Numbered from the stretch's first letter, positions 23,842-33,560 are shown. The stretch: 64,000 bases of DNA from Agromyces sp. 3263 (GCF_031456545.1 NZ_JAVDUV010000002.1:1116001-1180000); one strand, 5' to 3'. Notes: generated from the sequence alone by a model not told the origin. Made by a program: numbers and translations.

Positions 23842-25332
23842 CTACTTGGCGGCGACGGGCTCGGCCGCGTCGGCCTTGGCGTCCGAGGACGTGGTCTCGG
23901 CCGCCTTCGCCTCGGCCGGCTTGGCCTCGGCAGGCTTGGCCTTGGCCTTCACGGCCTTCGGCGCTGCGGCACTGGATGCCGCGACCGGCGCGGGCGCGGG
24001 CGCCGAGGCCGCGGGCTTCGGACGCGCGGCGAACAGCTCGAACTGGGCGCGCGGCTGCTGCAGTGCGGGAAGGCCGACGATGTCGCGGCCGAGCCAGAAG
24101 TTGTTCCACCAGCCCCAGAAGACGCGGAACTTGCGCTCCCAGCTCGGCATGGCGAGGCCGTGGTAGCCGCGGTGTGCGAACCAGGCGAGCAGGCCCTTGA
24201 TCGCGAGCTTGCCCGACTGGAACACGCCCTGGCCGACGCCGAGGCCGGCGACGGCGCCGAGGTTCTTGTGGAAGTACTCCTTCGGCTCCTCGCCGCGCAG
24301 CACCGCCACGATGTTCTTCGCGAGGAGCTTGCCCTGTCGCACCGCGTGCTGCGCGTTGGGCACGCAGTAGCCGCCCACGCCGCCGCCCGAGAGGTCGGGG
24401 ACCGCGGCGATGTCGCCGGCAGCCCACGCGTCGGGCACGAAGTCGTCCTCGTCGCCCACGCGGAGGTCGGCACGGGTCTGCACGCGGCCGCGCTCCTCGA
24501 CGGGGAGGTCGCTCGAGCGCACGATGGCCGGGTTCGCCATGACGCCGGCCGTCCACACGATCAGGTCGGTCTCGAAGGTCTCGCCCGTCGAGAGCTCGAT
24601 CTTGCCGTCGACCGCGCTCGTGAGCTGCGTGTCGAGGTGGATCTCGGCGCCGCGCTGGGCGAGGTGCTTGATGACCCAGTGGCTCGTCTCGAGGGACACC
24701 TCGGGCATGATGCGGCCCATCGCCTCGATGAGGTGGAAGTGCGTCTCGTCGAAGGTGATCTGGGGGTAGTACTCGAGCAGCGAGCTGGCGAACGAGCGCA
24801 GCTCGGCGAAGACCTCGATGCCGGCGAATCCGCCGCCGACGACGACGAACGTGAGCAGGCGCTCGCGCTCGGGACCCGGCGGGAGCGTCGACGCCTTGTC
24901 GAAGTTGTCGAGCACCCGGTCGCGGATGAACACGGCCTCTTCGATCGACTTCAGGCCGACCGCGTTCTCGGCGATGCCGGGGATCGGGAAGGTGCGCGAG
25001 ACGGCGCCGCCGGTGACGACGATGACGTCGTACTCGAACTCCCACGGCTCACCGACCTCGGGCGTGATCGTCGCCGTCTTCGACGCGTGGTCGACGTGGG
25101 TGACCTTCGCGGTGACCACGTTGGTCTTCTTGAGGTGGCGGCGCTGCGCGACCACCGCGTGACGGGGCTCGATGGAGCCGGCCGCGACCTCGGGGAGGAA
25201 CGGCTGGTAGGTCATGTACGGCAGCGGGTCGACGATCGTGACCTCGGCCTCGCCGGGCCGCAGCCACTTCTCGAGCTTCCACGCCGTGTAGAACCCCGCA
25301 TAACCACCGCCGACGATGAGAATCTTGGGCAC
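23842..25332 (-). CDS. ndh: Type II NADH dehydrogenase
   Basis: This peripheral membrane flavoprotein passes electrons from NADH to menaquinone without pumping protons. The FAD motif is KILIVGGGYAGFYTAWKLE at the N-terminus. The NADH motif is TFVVVGGGFAGIEVFAELRS near residue 170. AWAAGDIAAVPD and GGYCVPNAQHAVRQGKLLAKNI are the usual C-terminal contacts, followed by the amphipathic membrane-binding region WERKFRVFWGWWNNFWLGRDIV. About 65 residues of Ala/Lys/Pro-rich tail (KAKAKPAEAKPAEAKAAE) extend beyond the family norm. The GTG at 25332 is preferred, with AGGAG ten bases upstream; an in-frame ATG at 25350 overlaps that site. Confidence 0.94.
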   Translation of the reverse strand: MPKILIVGGGYAGFYTAWKLEKWLRPGEAEVTIVDPLPYMTYQPFLPEVAAGSIEPRHAVVAQRRHLKKTNVVTAKVTHVDHASKTATITPEVGEPWEFEYDVIVVTGGAVSRTFPIPGIAENAVGLKSIEEAVFIRDRVLDNFDKASTLPPGPERERLLTFVVVGGGFAGIEVFAELRSFASSLLEYYPQITFDETHFHLIEAMGRIMPEVSLETSHWVIKHLAQRGAEIHLDTQLTSAVDGKIELSTGETFETDLIVWTAGVMANPAIVRSSDLPVEERGRVQTRADLRVGDEDDFVPDAWAAGDIAAVPDLSGGGVGGYCVPNAQHAVRQGKLLAKNIVAVLRGEEPKEYFHKNLGAVAGLGVGQGVFQSGKLAIKGLLAWFAHRGYHGLAMPSWERKFRVFWGWWNNFWLGRDIVGLPALQQPRAQFELFAARPKPAASAPAPAPVAASSAAAPKAVKAKAKPAEAKPAEAKAAETTSSDAKADAAEPVAAK

Positions 25333-25381
25333 GGTGAATGGACTCCTCATATTTCTGGTGCGTGCGGCCTGGTGCGTGCGA

Positions 25382-26665
25382 TCACTGCTCGCGATTGCGG
25401 ACAGTCCGCCTGGAATGCCGAGTGGCGCCGATGCCCAACAGCGCTGCTAGCGTACCAAACCCCGCGACCAACGAGAGCGGCACCGTGATATACGCCAGCG
25501 TCCACGCCGTGGGCAGGAGGGTCTGCGCGCCGTCCGACCTCGGCGGGGGCGGATCGGCGATCGGCACGATCACCTGCTCCTCACTGTCGGGCGCGGTGGT
25601 CGGGGCATCCGCTCGCCGGTGGATGGTGATCCATTCCGCAAGGCTCCCGAGGGGGCTCGAGTCGACCTCGGGCACGTCCGCGGTGAGCGCCTCGACCGGG
25701 TCGATGATGCCCCAACCGTAGAGCGGGCTGGGCACGTTCTCCTGCCCGTGCCGATCGGCCGTGCGAATGAGTCGTTCGATGACGTTCGCGGCGTCGAGGT
25801 CGGGGTACTCGCTGCGGATGAGGGCCACCAGGCCCGAGACGATCGGCGCCGCGGCGCTCGTGCCGTCCCACTGCACGTAGCTGCCGTCGGGCAGGGCGCC
25901 GACGAGGTCCTCGCTCGGGGCCGCCACCGCGATCGTGATGCCCTGCGAGCTGGCGTCGAAGCTCGCGTTCTTGTCGCGGTCGACGCCCGCCACGGTGAGC
26001 ACGCCGGGGATCGTGGCGGGTGCGCCGACCTCGCTCGTGCCGCTCCCCCGGTTGCCGGCCGCCGCGACGACCACGACGTCGTTCTCGAACGCGTACGTGA
26101 ACGCGTCGTCCCAGCTCTCGGGCCAGTCGCGGGTGTTCCGCGTCAGCGACATGTTGATGACGTCGGCGCCGTTGTCGACCGCCCACCGCACCGCCTCGGC
26201 GATCTGGTCGTCGTTCGACTTCACCGCACCCGTGTCCTGCCCGAACGCGACAGACGCCGAGAGCAGGTCGGCCTTCGGAGCGACGCCGATGACGCCGTTG
26301 CCCTCGCCGGTGCCGCGACCCGCGAGGAGGGACGCGACCAGGGTGCCGTGGTCGGGGTCGTCACCGACGGGCGTCTGCCCGTCGGGCGTGCCGAGGCCCG
26401 AGACATCCGTGCCGCCGACGACGGCACCGCGCAGCTCGGCGACGTCGCCGCTCACCCCGGTGTCGATGATCGCGACGGTCACGCCCTCGCCCTGCGAGCT
26501 GTTCCACGCCGTCGTGAAGCCGTAGTCGGTGAGCCAGTACTCGAGGTCGCGCACCGTGTCGGCGTGGGCCGGTGCCGCGCCCGCGAGCGCGAGGACGGTG
26601 GCCGCCGCGGCGGCCGCGGCGGCCTTCGCGACGACGGCGAACGGGCGGCGAGCCCGTGCGGTCAC
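25382..26665 (-). CDS. Mycosin-like S8 serine protease, membrane anchored
   Basis: The 427-residue protein has a signal peptide (AVVAKAAAAAAAATVLALAGAAPAHA). The subtilisin triad is Asp in VAIIDTGVSGDV, His in DPDHGTLVASLLAGRG and Ser in WDGTSAAAPIVSGLVAL, with the oxyanion Asn in VVVAAAGNRGSG. A proline-rich linker precedes a C-terminal transmembrane helix (LAYITVPLSLVAGFGTLAALLGIG) and basic end. The architecture is that of type VII secretion mycosins, but no ESX genes are in the window. The GTG start overlaps the DUF501 stop (GTGA), so it is the last gene of the eno-ftsB-DUF501 operon and may process an envelope or division protein. Confidence 0.92.
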   Translation of the reverse strand: MTARARRPFAVVAKAAAAAAAATVLALAGAAPAHADTVRDLEYWLTDYGFTTAWNSSQGEGVTVAIIDTGVSGDVAELRGAVVGGTDVSGLGTPDGQTPVGDDPDHGTLVASLLAGRGTGEGNGVIGVAPKADLLSASVAFGQDTGAVKSNDDQIAEAVRWAVDNGADVINMSLTRNTRDWPESWDDAFTYAFENDVVVVAAAGNRGSGTSEVGAPATIPGVLTVAGVDRDKNASFDASSQGITIAVAAPSEDLVGALPDGSYVQWDGTSAAAPIVSGLVALIRSEYPDLDAANVIERLIRTADRHGQENVPSPLYGWGIIDPVEALTADVPEVDSSPLGSLAEWITIHRRADAPTTAPDSEEQVIVPIADPPPPRSDGAQTLLPTAWTLAYITVPLSLVAGFGTLAALLGIGATRHSRRTVRNREQ

Positions 26666-27225
26666 GGACGACCGCCGGTCTCGTCGTCGGCGGGGTCGGC
26701 CGGGTCGGGCAGGTCCACGCCGTAGTCGGGGCACTGGCAGACGCTCGGCGACCACGGCGAGCGCTCGAGCGCGAGATCACCCATCGGGTTCGCGCCCGGC
26801 CCCGCCGAGAGCGAATGCGCGGCCAGCGCGTGCAGGCACTTCACCCGCGTCGGCATGCCGCCCGCGGAGATGCCCGCGATCTCCGCGACCACCCCGATGG
26901 ACTCGCGGTCGGCAAGGTAGTCGCGGTGGGCGCGCTCGTAGGCGGCGCGCACCTCGTCGTCGGAGGCGAGCAGCTCGGAGCACTCGACCATGAGCTGCCC
27001 GGCCTCCAGGAACGACATCGCCGCGGTCGCCGCGGGATGCGTCAGGTAGTACAGGGTCGGGAACGGCGTGCCGTCGGACAGGCGCGGTGCGGTCGCGACC
27101 ACGGTCGGAGCCCCGCACGCGCAGCGCGCCGGGATGCCGACGACGTCGCGCGCGGGCCGCCCGAGTTGCGCCGACACGATGCGGATGTCGCGCTCGCTCA
27201 CGGGCTCGAAGGGCGGGCGGGTCAT
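26662..27225 (-). CDS. DUF501 domain protein
   Basis: The 187-residue protein shows the DUF501 pattern: an N-terminal QLGRPARDVVGIPARCACGAPTVVATAPRLSDGTPFPTLYYLTHP, then SFLEAGQLMVEC, then ISAGGMPTRVKCLHALAAHSLSAGPGANPMGD. A cysteine-rich end (SVCQCPDYGVDLPDP) follows. Several conserved Cys and His residues could bind metal. The family is actinobacterial and always close to ftsB; its function is unknown. It overlaps ftsB by four bases (ATGA) and the protease gene by four. Confidence 0.9.
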   Translation of the reverse strand: MTRPPFEPVSERDIRIVSAQLGRPARDVVGIPARCACGAPTVVATAPRLSDGTPFPTLYYLTHPAATAAMSFLEAGQLMVECSELLASDDEVRAAYERAHRDYLADRESIGVVAEIAGISAGGMPTRVKCLHALAAHSLSAGPGANPMGDLALERSPWSPSVCQCPDYGVDLPDPADPADDETGGRP

Positions 27226-28031
27226 CGCGCGCCTCCCTCGGCGGGCGCCGGGGCATCCGTCGACGTCGGGGCGAGTCCCGCCGTCATCACGGAGTCGAGC
27301 AGCGTGCGCATCCAGTCGCCCTTCGATTCGGTCACATCTGCCGAGACCTCTGCGGCGGCATCCGCCTTGGCCGCCTCGGTCCGGTCGTCGATGACGAGGT
27401 AGCTCACCTCGCCGGGCATCACGTAGTACAACCGCTCGCGTGCCTGGGTCATGATGAACGTCTCGTCGTTCCAGCGTTCGCGCTCATCCCGCAGCCGCTG
27501 CACCTCGTCCTCCTGCTGGGAGACCGAGGCCCGCAACTCGGCGATCTGCTGCCGCTGCTGCGCGAACGCCGCGATGGTCGGCGCCAGCACGACCACGGCG
27601 AGCACGAGCACTCCCATCATGATGACGGAGAAGCCTGAGAATCGGATGCCGCTGAGCCAGCCTGCGCGGTCGGCGCCGGCCGCTCCACCGGCACCGCCCG
27701 AGCCGGCGGAGGCCCCGCGCCGGGTGCGTGCGCGCGGCGGCTTCGTGGTGCTCGACTTCGGCGCGGACTTCGAGGCGGGCGTCTTCGCGGCGGTGGCCTT
27801 CGTGCCTGCGGCCTTGGCCGCGGGAGTCTTCGCGCCGCCGGCGCCGCTGGCCTTGCCGGTCTTGCGGGTCGTGCCGGTCTTGCCGGTCTTGCCGGCCGAG
27901 GACGATCCCGGCTTGGCCGTCGCGCCCCCGGCGCCGCTCGCCTTCGGGCGCGGCGACGACAGCGCCTCGGCGTTGGCCGGCCGACGCGGCACGCCCGACG
28001 AGCGCGGAGGGCGCGGAGCATCCGGATGCAT
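27222..28031 (-). CDS. ftsB: FtsB/DivIC-family divisome protein with histone-like N-terminal extension
   Basis: The core (about residues 125-230) is typical of the septum initiator family. It has one transmembrane helix (FSGFSVIMMGVLVLAVVVLAPTIAAF) followed by an extracytoplasmic coiled coil (QQRQQIAELRASVSQQEDEVQRLRDERERW) and the conserved EDE-like RERLYYVMPGEVSYLVI. It should form the FtsQ-FtsL-FtsB complex. It is unusual in carrying about 120 cytoplasmic residues that are Lys/Ala/Pro/Thr-rich (AKTPASKSAPKSSTTKPPRARTRRG), like the tails of histone H1-like proteins. The ATG has GAGGAGGGG upstream. Confidence 0.9.
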   Translation of the reverse strand: MHPDAPRPPRSSGVPRRPANAEALSSPRPKASGAGGATAKPGSSSAGKTGKTGTTRKTGKASGAGGAKTPAAKAAGTKATAAKTPASKSAPKSSTTKPPRARTRRGASAGSGGAGGAAGADRAGWLSGIRFSGFSVIMMGVLVLAVVVLAPTIAAFAQQRQQIAELRASVSQQEDEVQRLRDERERWNDETFIMTQARERLYYVMPGEVSYLVIDDRTEAAKADAAAEVSADVTESKGDWMRTLLDSVMTAGLAPTSTDAPAPAEGGAR

Positions 28032-28059
28032 CGCCCCTCCTCACTCTCCCAGGAAGCAC

Positions 28060-28089
28060 GACGGGGACGGCCCCACGGCCGCCCCCGTC
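28060..28089 (-). terminator. Hairpin between eno and ftsB
   Basis: GACGGGGACGGCC and GGCCGCCCCCGTC can pair with one mismatch around a four-base loop. It lies 14 bases after the eno stop codon and 28 bases before the ftsB start. Without a T-tract it may act as a partial terminator that lowers ftsB expression relative to eno. Confidence 0.55.
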
Positions 28090-28102
28090 ACGATCAGGCT
28101 GG

Positions 28103-29455
<1,353 letters not shown>

Positions 29456-29511
29456 TCACGACTCGTGTTTGGACCGCGGTCGGGGCGCGACGCTGCGGGG
29501 ACAGTGGGTCG

Positions 29512-29539
29512 ACGGATGCCGCGGGCGCGCGGCATCCGT
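29512..29539 (-). terminator. Hairpin terminator built from two inverted GGATGCC words
   Basis: ACGGATGCCGCG (29512-29523) and CGCGGCATCCGT (29528-29539) pair perfectly around GGCG. It lies downstream of the DUF559 gene and upstream of the eno start, so it would stop minus-strand transcription from entering eno. A third copy of the word follows at 29544. Confidence 0.65.
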
Positions 29540-29575
29540 GCGCGGCATCCGCCCGTCACCCTCGCGTCACCCGCA

Positions 29576-29634
29576 CCGAGAGTGCGCTGATCGTTAGTCC
29601 GTCGGCCTTGCACCCGCGATCTGCGCACTCTCGG
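29576..29634. repeat. Palindrome A-down flanking DUF559 gene 1
   Basis: The arms at 29576-29593 and 29617-29634 are 18 bases with a single mismatch; the left arm begins CCGAGAGTGCGCTGATCG. The loop is 23 bases. The element ends four bases after the DUF559 stop codon. It shares sequence with the palindrome upstream of the same gene (30645-30707): blocks CCGAGA, GCGC and ATCGCGGGT align, 19 of 23 positions identical. There is no T-tract, so a simple terminator role is unlikely. Confidence 0.8.
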
Positions 29635-29638
29635 CGCG

Positions 29639-30580
29639 TCAGCCTCCCGCGAGTGCGATGTGCTGCCGGATTCGGGCGATGAACTGCTCGCTGTCGGCGA
29701 AGACGTCGTCGGCGGTCACGCGGATGACGGTCCAGCCCGCAGCGGCCAGCGCCCGATGCCGTCGGATGTCCGCCTGCCAGGCCCGCCGGTCGGTGCGATG
29801 CCCGTCGCCCTCGTACTCGAGCGCGATCCTCCACTCGGGGTAGGCGAGATCGGGGTGGATCACCCCCATCTCCGCCACCGCGATCGGCTGGTTGATGACG
29901 GGCTCGGGCAGGCCGGCGGCGATGACGAGCAACCTCGTGTGGCTCTCGGGACGCGACTCCGCGCCGATCCTGACACGCGGGAGCGCCCACCGGAGACGCC
30001 GTGATCCACGCCGCGCGCCCCAGGCGTCAACCGCCGTCGAGAGCTCGGTCGGCGTCGAGTGGGCCGCACGTCGGATCCCGCCCCGCCGTGGGCCGGTCAC
30101 CAGCGCATCGCCGACCGCGACGAGGTCCTCGCGAGACAGGTCGGCGGCGAGCTGGCACCAGAGCAGTGGCGGGTCGACGATGGGGAGTCCGTGCTGGATG
30201 ATGACCGGCACCGGTCGATCGCTCCGGTGGCCGACAGCGCCGCGCGTGCGGGTCGGACACGTTCCCGGGGGCGCGATGACGTGGAGAGCTCTGAGCTCCC
30301 CCGACGCCCCTCCACGACGCGTCGACGACGGAAGCGGAAGTCCGAGCAACTCGGCAGCGGTGGCATGGCTGAAGGCTTCACCGGGGCGGAGCAGCGGCGA
30401 GAAGGCACGACAGCGATCGATGACCTCGCCGAGGTCGAGACCGACCGACCTCACGCCCGTGAACGGCCGCTGCAGGTCCGAGGCGCGGAGCCGGCCCGGC
30501 GTCGCCTCGTGGAACTCCGTCTCGCGCACGAGGAACGCCGAGCCGCGGATGTGGACGGGGAGCGGGGTGCGGCGGGTCAT
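29639..30580 (-). CDS. DUF559 (Vsr-fold) endonuclease-like protein 1
   Basis: The ATG at 30580 gives 313 residues. The N-terminal two thirds resemble the AbiEi-like/DUF559 actinobacterial family: RPFTGVRSVGLDLGEVIDRCRAFSPLLRPGEAFSHATAAELLGLPLP, then PGTCPTRTRGAVGHR and LPIVDPPLLWCQLAADLSREDLVAVGDALVTG. The C-terminal 110 residues are the restriction-endonuclease-like fold. It shows SHTRLLVIAAGLPEPVINQPI, then the acidic site HPDLAYPEWRIALEYEGDGHR and the terminal GWTVIRVTADDV. Asp, Glu and the EYEGDGH block are the expected metal and catalytic residues. The gene is bracketed by two related palindromes. It is paralogous to the gene at 56631-57575. The target is unknown; a restriction, repair or mobile-element role are all possible. 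Confidence 0.88.
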   Translation of the reverse strand: MTRRTPLPVHIRGSAFLVRETEFHEATPGRLRASDLQRPFTGVRSVGLDLGEVIDRCRAFSPLLRPGEAFSHATAAELLGLPLPSSTRRGGASGELRALHVIAPPGTCPTRTRGAVGHRSDRPVPVIIQHGLPIVDPPLLWCQLAADLSREDLVAVGDALVTGPRRGGIRRAAHSTPTELSTAVDAWGARRGSRRLRWALPRVRIGAESRPESHTRLLVIAAGLPEPVINQPIAVAEMGVIHPDLAYPEWRIALEYEGDGHRTDRRAWQADIRRHRALAAAGWTVIRVTADDVFADSEQFIARIRQHIALAGG

Positions 30581-30644
30581 CCGCCCACCATGCGCCACCA
30601 CTGGTCCGTGGGGCGTCGTCTCTCCACAGGCTGGCCGCCCGCAG

Positions 30645-30707
30645 CCCCGAAAGCGCGCACCTCGCGGGTCCCCGCCGCGAGTACCCGCGATTCGCGCGAT
30701 CTCGGGG
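30645..30707. repeat. Palindrome A-up flanking DUF559 gene 1
   Basis: The arms at 30645-30669 and 30683-30707 are 25 bases each with five mismatches, around a 13-base loop. The pairing blocks are CCCCGA, CGCGC and TCGCGGGT, each followed by its complement, separated by short internal loops. It lies 64 bases upstream of the DUF559 start codon. One arm aligns with the downstream palindrome (29576-29634) at 19 of 23 positions. Confidence 0.75.
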
Positions 30708-30765
30708 TCGGGCGGGGGGCGCCGGGCGCGCGGGCCGCGCGGCGGCATGGCGCCGCGCGCGGCGG

Positions 30766-32034
30766 CTACGCGCCGAGGTCGCGGAACGCGAGCGACGAGG
30801 CATCCGTCGTCTCGGTCGTCACGGTCGCGAACGCGTCGAAGCCGTCGGCGGTGACCCGGTCGAGCAGCGCGCGCAGGTTCTTCACGCGGCGCTCGAACCG
30901 CACGCGGGCGCCGGATGCCACGAGCTCGTGCTTCAGCGCGAGGAGCGCCGCCGGCTCGACCTCGGCGTCGTACACGAGCACGACCGCGCGGGGACGCGCC
31001 TCGTCGCGCACCGCGAGCAGGTCGACGATGCGCTCGAAGCCGATCGAGAAGCCGCACGCGGCCACCTCCTGGCCGAGGAAGCGCCCGATCATGTGGTCGT
31101 AGCGTCCTCCGCCGCCGAGCGAGTAGCCCAGGTCGGGGTGGGCGATCTCGAAGATGGTGCCCGTGTAGTAGCCCATGCCGCGCACGAGGGTGGGGTCGAA
31201 CTCGATCGCCGCGTCGGGCAGCGCCTCGCGCAGCGCGAGGAGGTCGCGGTACGCGTCGAGGTCGAGCCAGGCGGGTGGTCGGACGACCCCGTCGTGCAGG
31301 TGCCAGTCGGCCGAGGTCAGCGCCTCGAGCTCGGCCGCGACATCCGTGCGGTCGTCGATGACGCCGAGCGCGGCGAGCTCGGCCGCGACTCCCCCGACCC
31401 CGATCTTGTCGAGCTTGTCGATCGTGATGAGCGCCCGCTCCCGGAGCTCGTCGGGCACCCCCCACGAGCCGAGGATGCCCGCGAGGATGCGCCGGTCGTT
31501 GATGCGGATGGTGCAGCCGCCGAGGCCGAGGGCGTCGAGCGTCGCGAGGGTCGCGGTGAGCAGCTCCAGCTCGGCGAGCGGACCGGCCTCGCCGATGATG
31601 TCGATGTCGCACTGCACGAACTGGCGGTAGCGGCCCTTCTGCGGGCGCTCGGCACGCCAGACCGGCGCGATCTGGATCGACCGGAACACCGGCGGCAGCG
31701 CAGCGCGGTGCGTGGCGTAGAACCGGGCGAGGGGCACCGTGAGGTCGTAGCGCAGGCCGAGGTCGGCGAGCGAGAGCGCGTCGCCGGATGCCGCGGCCGC
31801 GGCGAGGTCGTCGGGCGTCAGGCCGCGCTTCATCACGGCGAAGGCGAGCTTCTCGTTGTCGCCGCCGAGGCCGGCGTGCAGCCGTGAGGAGTCCTCCATC
31901 ACGGGCGTCTCGATCTCGTCGAAGCCGTGCGCCGCGTACACGCCGCGGATCACGCCGAGCGCGTGCTCGCGGCGGGCCTTCTCGGCGGGGAGGAAGTCGC
32001 GCATGCCGCGCGGAGGGGTGACGGATGCGGCCAT
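30766..32034 (-). CDS. hisS: Histidyl-tRNA synthetase
   Basis: This class II aminoacyl-tRNA synthetase has 422 residues. Motif 1 lies in RGVYAAHGFDEIETPVME, motif 2 in VWRAERPQKGRYRQFVQCDIDIIG, the histidine-specific loop in VRGMGYYTGTIFEIA and motif 3 in ACGFSIGFERI. The C-terminal anticodon-binding domain follows. The ATG at 32034 (MAASVTPPRGMRDFLPAEK) is preferred over the in-frame ATG at 32043 because GGAAGA stands nine bases before it. Confidence 0.97.
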   Translation of the reverse strand: MAASVTPPRGMRDFLPAEKARREHALGVIRGVYAAHGFDEIETPVMEDSSRLHAGLGGDNEKLAFAVMKRGLTPDDLAAAAASGDALSLADLGLRYDLTVPLARFYATHRAALPPVFRSIQIAPVWRAERPQKGRYRQFVQCDIDIIGEAGPLAELELLTATLATLDALGLGGCTIRINDRRILAGILGSWGVPDELRERALITIDKLDKIGVGGVAAELAALGVIDDRTDVAAELEALTSADWHLHDGVVRPPAWLDLDAYRDLLALREALPDAAIEFDPTLVRGMGYYTGTIFEIAHPDLGYSLGGGGRYDHMIGRFLGQEVAACGFSIGFERIVDLLAVRDEARPRAVVLVYDAEVEPAALLALKHELVASGARVRFERRVKNLRALLDRVTADGFDAFATVTTETTDASSLAFRDLGA

Positions 32035-32094
32035 GCCGACCATTCTTCCAGCACGCGGCCGCCGCCCGTGGCGGATCGGCACGAGCGCACGGCC

Positions 32095-32538
32095 TCAGCC
32101 GAACAGGTCGAGGTCGACTCCGCGAGCCCGCGCCGCCCGCTGCAGCGCGTCGGCCTCGTCGATGCCCACGGCGACGTACACGTGCAGCCCGTCGGCGTCG
32201 TCGCGCACGAGGTACTCGAAGTCGATCGTGACGATCACGTCGTCGTCGCCGTCGAGGTGGCTCCAACGCACGCGCACCATCGCGATGAGGTCGGTGAGCG
32301 CGGTCATGGAGCGGATCTCGGGCACCGCGGACTCGAGGCCCAGGCGCCGGTAGAGCGGGTACGACGCCTCGAACGCCGCCGACAGGTCGGCGCGGCTCTC
32401 GAGCGCGCCTGCGAAGTCGTCGGTGACGATCATCCCGGGCAGCCCCCACAGCTCGGCGGTGGCGTCCGCGTCGAACTCGCGCAGCGCTGCGGCGTACGCA
32501 TCGAAGTACTCGGCGAGCCGCTCCTCCTCGATCCCCAT
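32095..32538 (-). CDS. NTF2/SnoaL-like small protein
   Basis: The 147-residue protein (ATG 32538, GGGAGG four bases upstream) has the alpha-beta pattern of the NTF2-like fold. An N-terminal helix EEERLAEYFDAYAAALREFDADATAELW leads to a loop and TDDFAGALESRADLSAAFEASYPLYRRLG. A curved sheet of VPEIRSMTALTDLIAMVRVRW, DVIVTIDFEYLVRDD and LHVYVAVGIDEA follows. I see no catalytic signature. It stands between hisS and a divergent NAD-epimerase gene. Function is unknown. Confidence 0.75.
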   Translation of the reverse strand: MGIEEERLAEYFDAYAAALREFDADATAELWGLPGMIVTDDFAGALESRADLSAAFEASYPLYRRLGLESAVPEIRSMTALTDLIAMVRVRWSHLDGDDDVIVTIDFEYLVRDDADGLHVYVAVGIDEADALQRAARARGVDLDLFG

Positions 32539-32697
32539 GGCGCCTCCCCATCCGTTGAGCCGACGGTACGCCGACCGCGGTGCTGCGCGCGACCCCTCCG
32601 ACGGCGGATGCCGCAGCAGTCGCTTCGGTGCGGGCGACCCGCCGCGGGCCGGATGCCGCGTCACCGCGCTGCCCTTGTCGACCGTCGTGGCCCCGCC

Positions 32698-32703
32698 TAG
32701 GCT
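32698..32703 (+). promoter_or_regulatory. -10 box (TAGGCT) of the NAD-epimerase gene
   Basis: TAGGCT, seven bases (CGCGATC), then GTG at 32711; the spacing again suggests a leaderless transcript and supports that start. Confidence 0.55.
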
Positions 32704-32710
32704 CGCGATC

Positions 32711-33553
32711 GTGCGCGTGCTCATCGCCGGCGCGACCGGCGTCCTCGGCTCCCTTCTGCTCCCCGCCCTCCTCTCGGACGGCCATACGGTGGTCGGCACG
32801 ACCCGGCACGCCGATCGGCGCCGGGCGATCCTCGACGCCGGCGGCGAACCGGTCGCCATGGACGCACTCGATCCCGCCTCCGTCGCCGCGGCCATCGCCG
32901 CGGCGCGTCCCGACGCGATCGTGCACCTGCTCACCGACCTGTCGGGCCGCGACTGGGCGGGCAATGCGCGCCTCCGCGTGGAGGGCACGGCGAACCTCGT
33001 CGACGGCGCACTCGAGGCCGGCGTGGACCGGATGATCGCCGAGAGCGTCTCCTGGCGGTACGAGCCGGGCGAACGACCCGCGACCGAGGATGAGCCGGCA
33101 GCCGTCGACCCGGTCACCGGCGGCCCGGTCTACGCGCCCGTCGAGTCGCTCGACCGCGACCTCGCGCGGATGCCGCACGGCACCGTGCTGCGATACGGGC
33201 TCCTCTACGGGGCGGGCACCTGGTACGCGCCCGACGGCATGCTCACGCGCGAGGCGGGAGCGGGCCGCGTGGTGGCGACGACCGATCACACGAGCTGGAT
33301 CCACGTCGACGACGCCGTGGCGGCGACCGTGCTCGCCCTCGACTGGCCGGCCGGCGCGGTGAACGTGGTCGACGACGACCCCGCCCGACTGGCCGACTGG
33401 GGTCCGGTACTCGCCGAACGCGGCGGCTACGCGGGCGACGCGCTGGAGCTCGTGGCCGGCGCGCCGGGCCGGGCCGCCGACAACGGCCTCGCGCGCTCGC
33501 TCGGCTGGTCCCCGTCGCGCCCATCGTGGCGCGACGGGCTCGGGCTCGACTGA
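32711..33553 (+). CDS. NAD(P)-dependent epimerase/dehydratase-like protein
   Basis: The 280-residue extended-SDR protein starts with VLIAGATGVLGSLLLPALLSDGHTVVGTTRH, the nucleotide-binding Rossmann motif GATGVLG. PDAIVHLLTDL follows, and the usual YxxxK is replaced by VYAPVESLDRD, so the classical tyrosine-lysine pair is not evident. WIHVDDAVAATVLALD and a short C-terminal substrate region close the fold. The missing catalytic pair suggests an atypical member (NmrA or DUF1731-like). It ends seven bases before the convergent mazG stop. Confidence 0.85.
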   Translation: MRVLIAGATGVLGSLLLPALLSDGHTVVGTTRHADRRRAILDAGGEPVAMDALDPASVAAAIAAARPDAIVHLLTDLSGRDWAGNARLRVEGTANLVDGALEAGVDRMIAESVSWRYEPGERPATEDEPAAVDPVTGGPVYAPVESLDRDLARMPHGTVLRYGLLYGAGTWYAPDGMLTREAGAGRVVATTDHTSWIHVDDAVAATVLALDWPAGAVNVVDDDPARLADWGPVLAERGGYAGDALELVAGAPGRAADNGLARSLGWSPSRPSWRDGLGLD

Positions 33554-33560
33554 ACGCGAC

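Noticed and set aside
25382..26665. Subtilase as evidence for a type VII (ESX) secretion locus
   Set aside because: No EccC, EccB, EccD, WXG100 or other ESX genes occur in the window.
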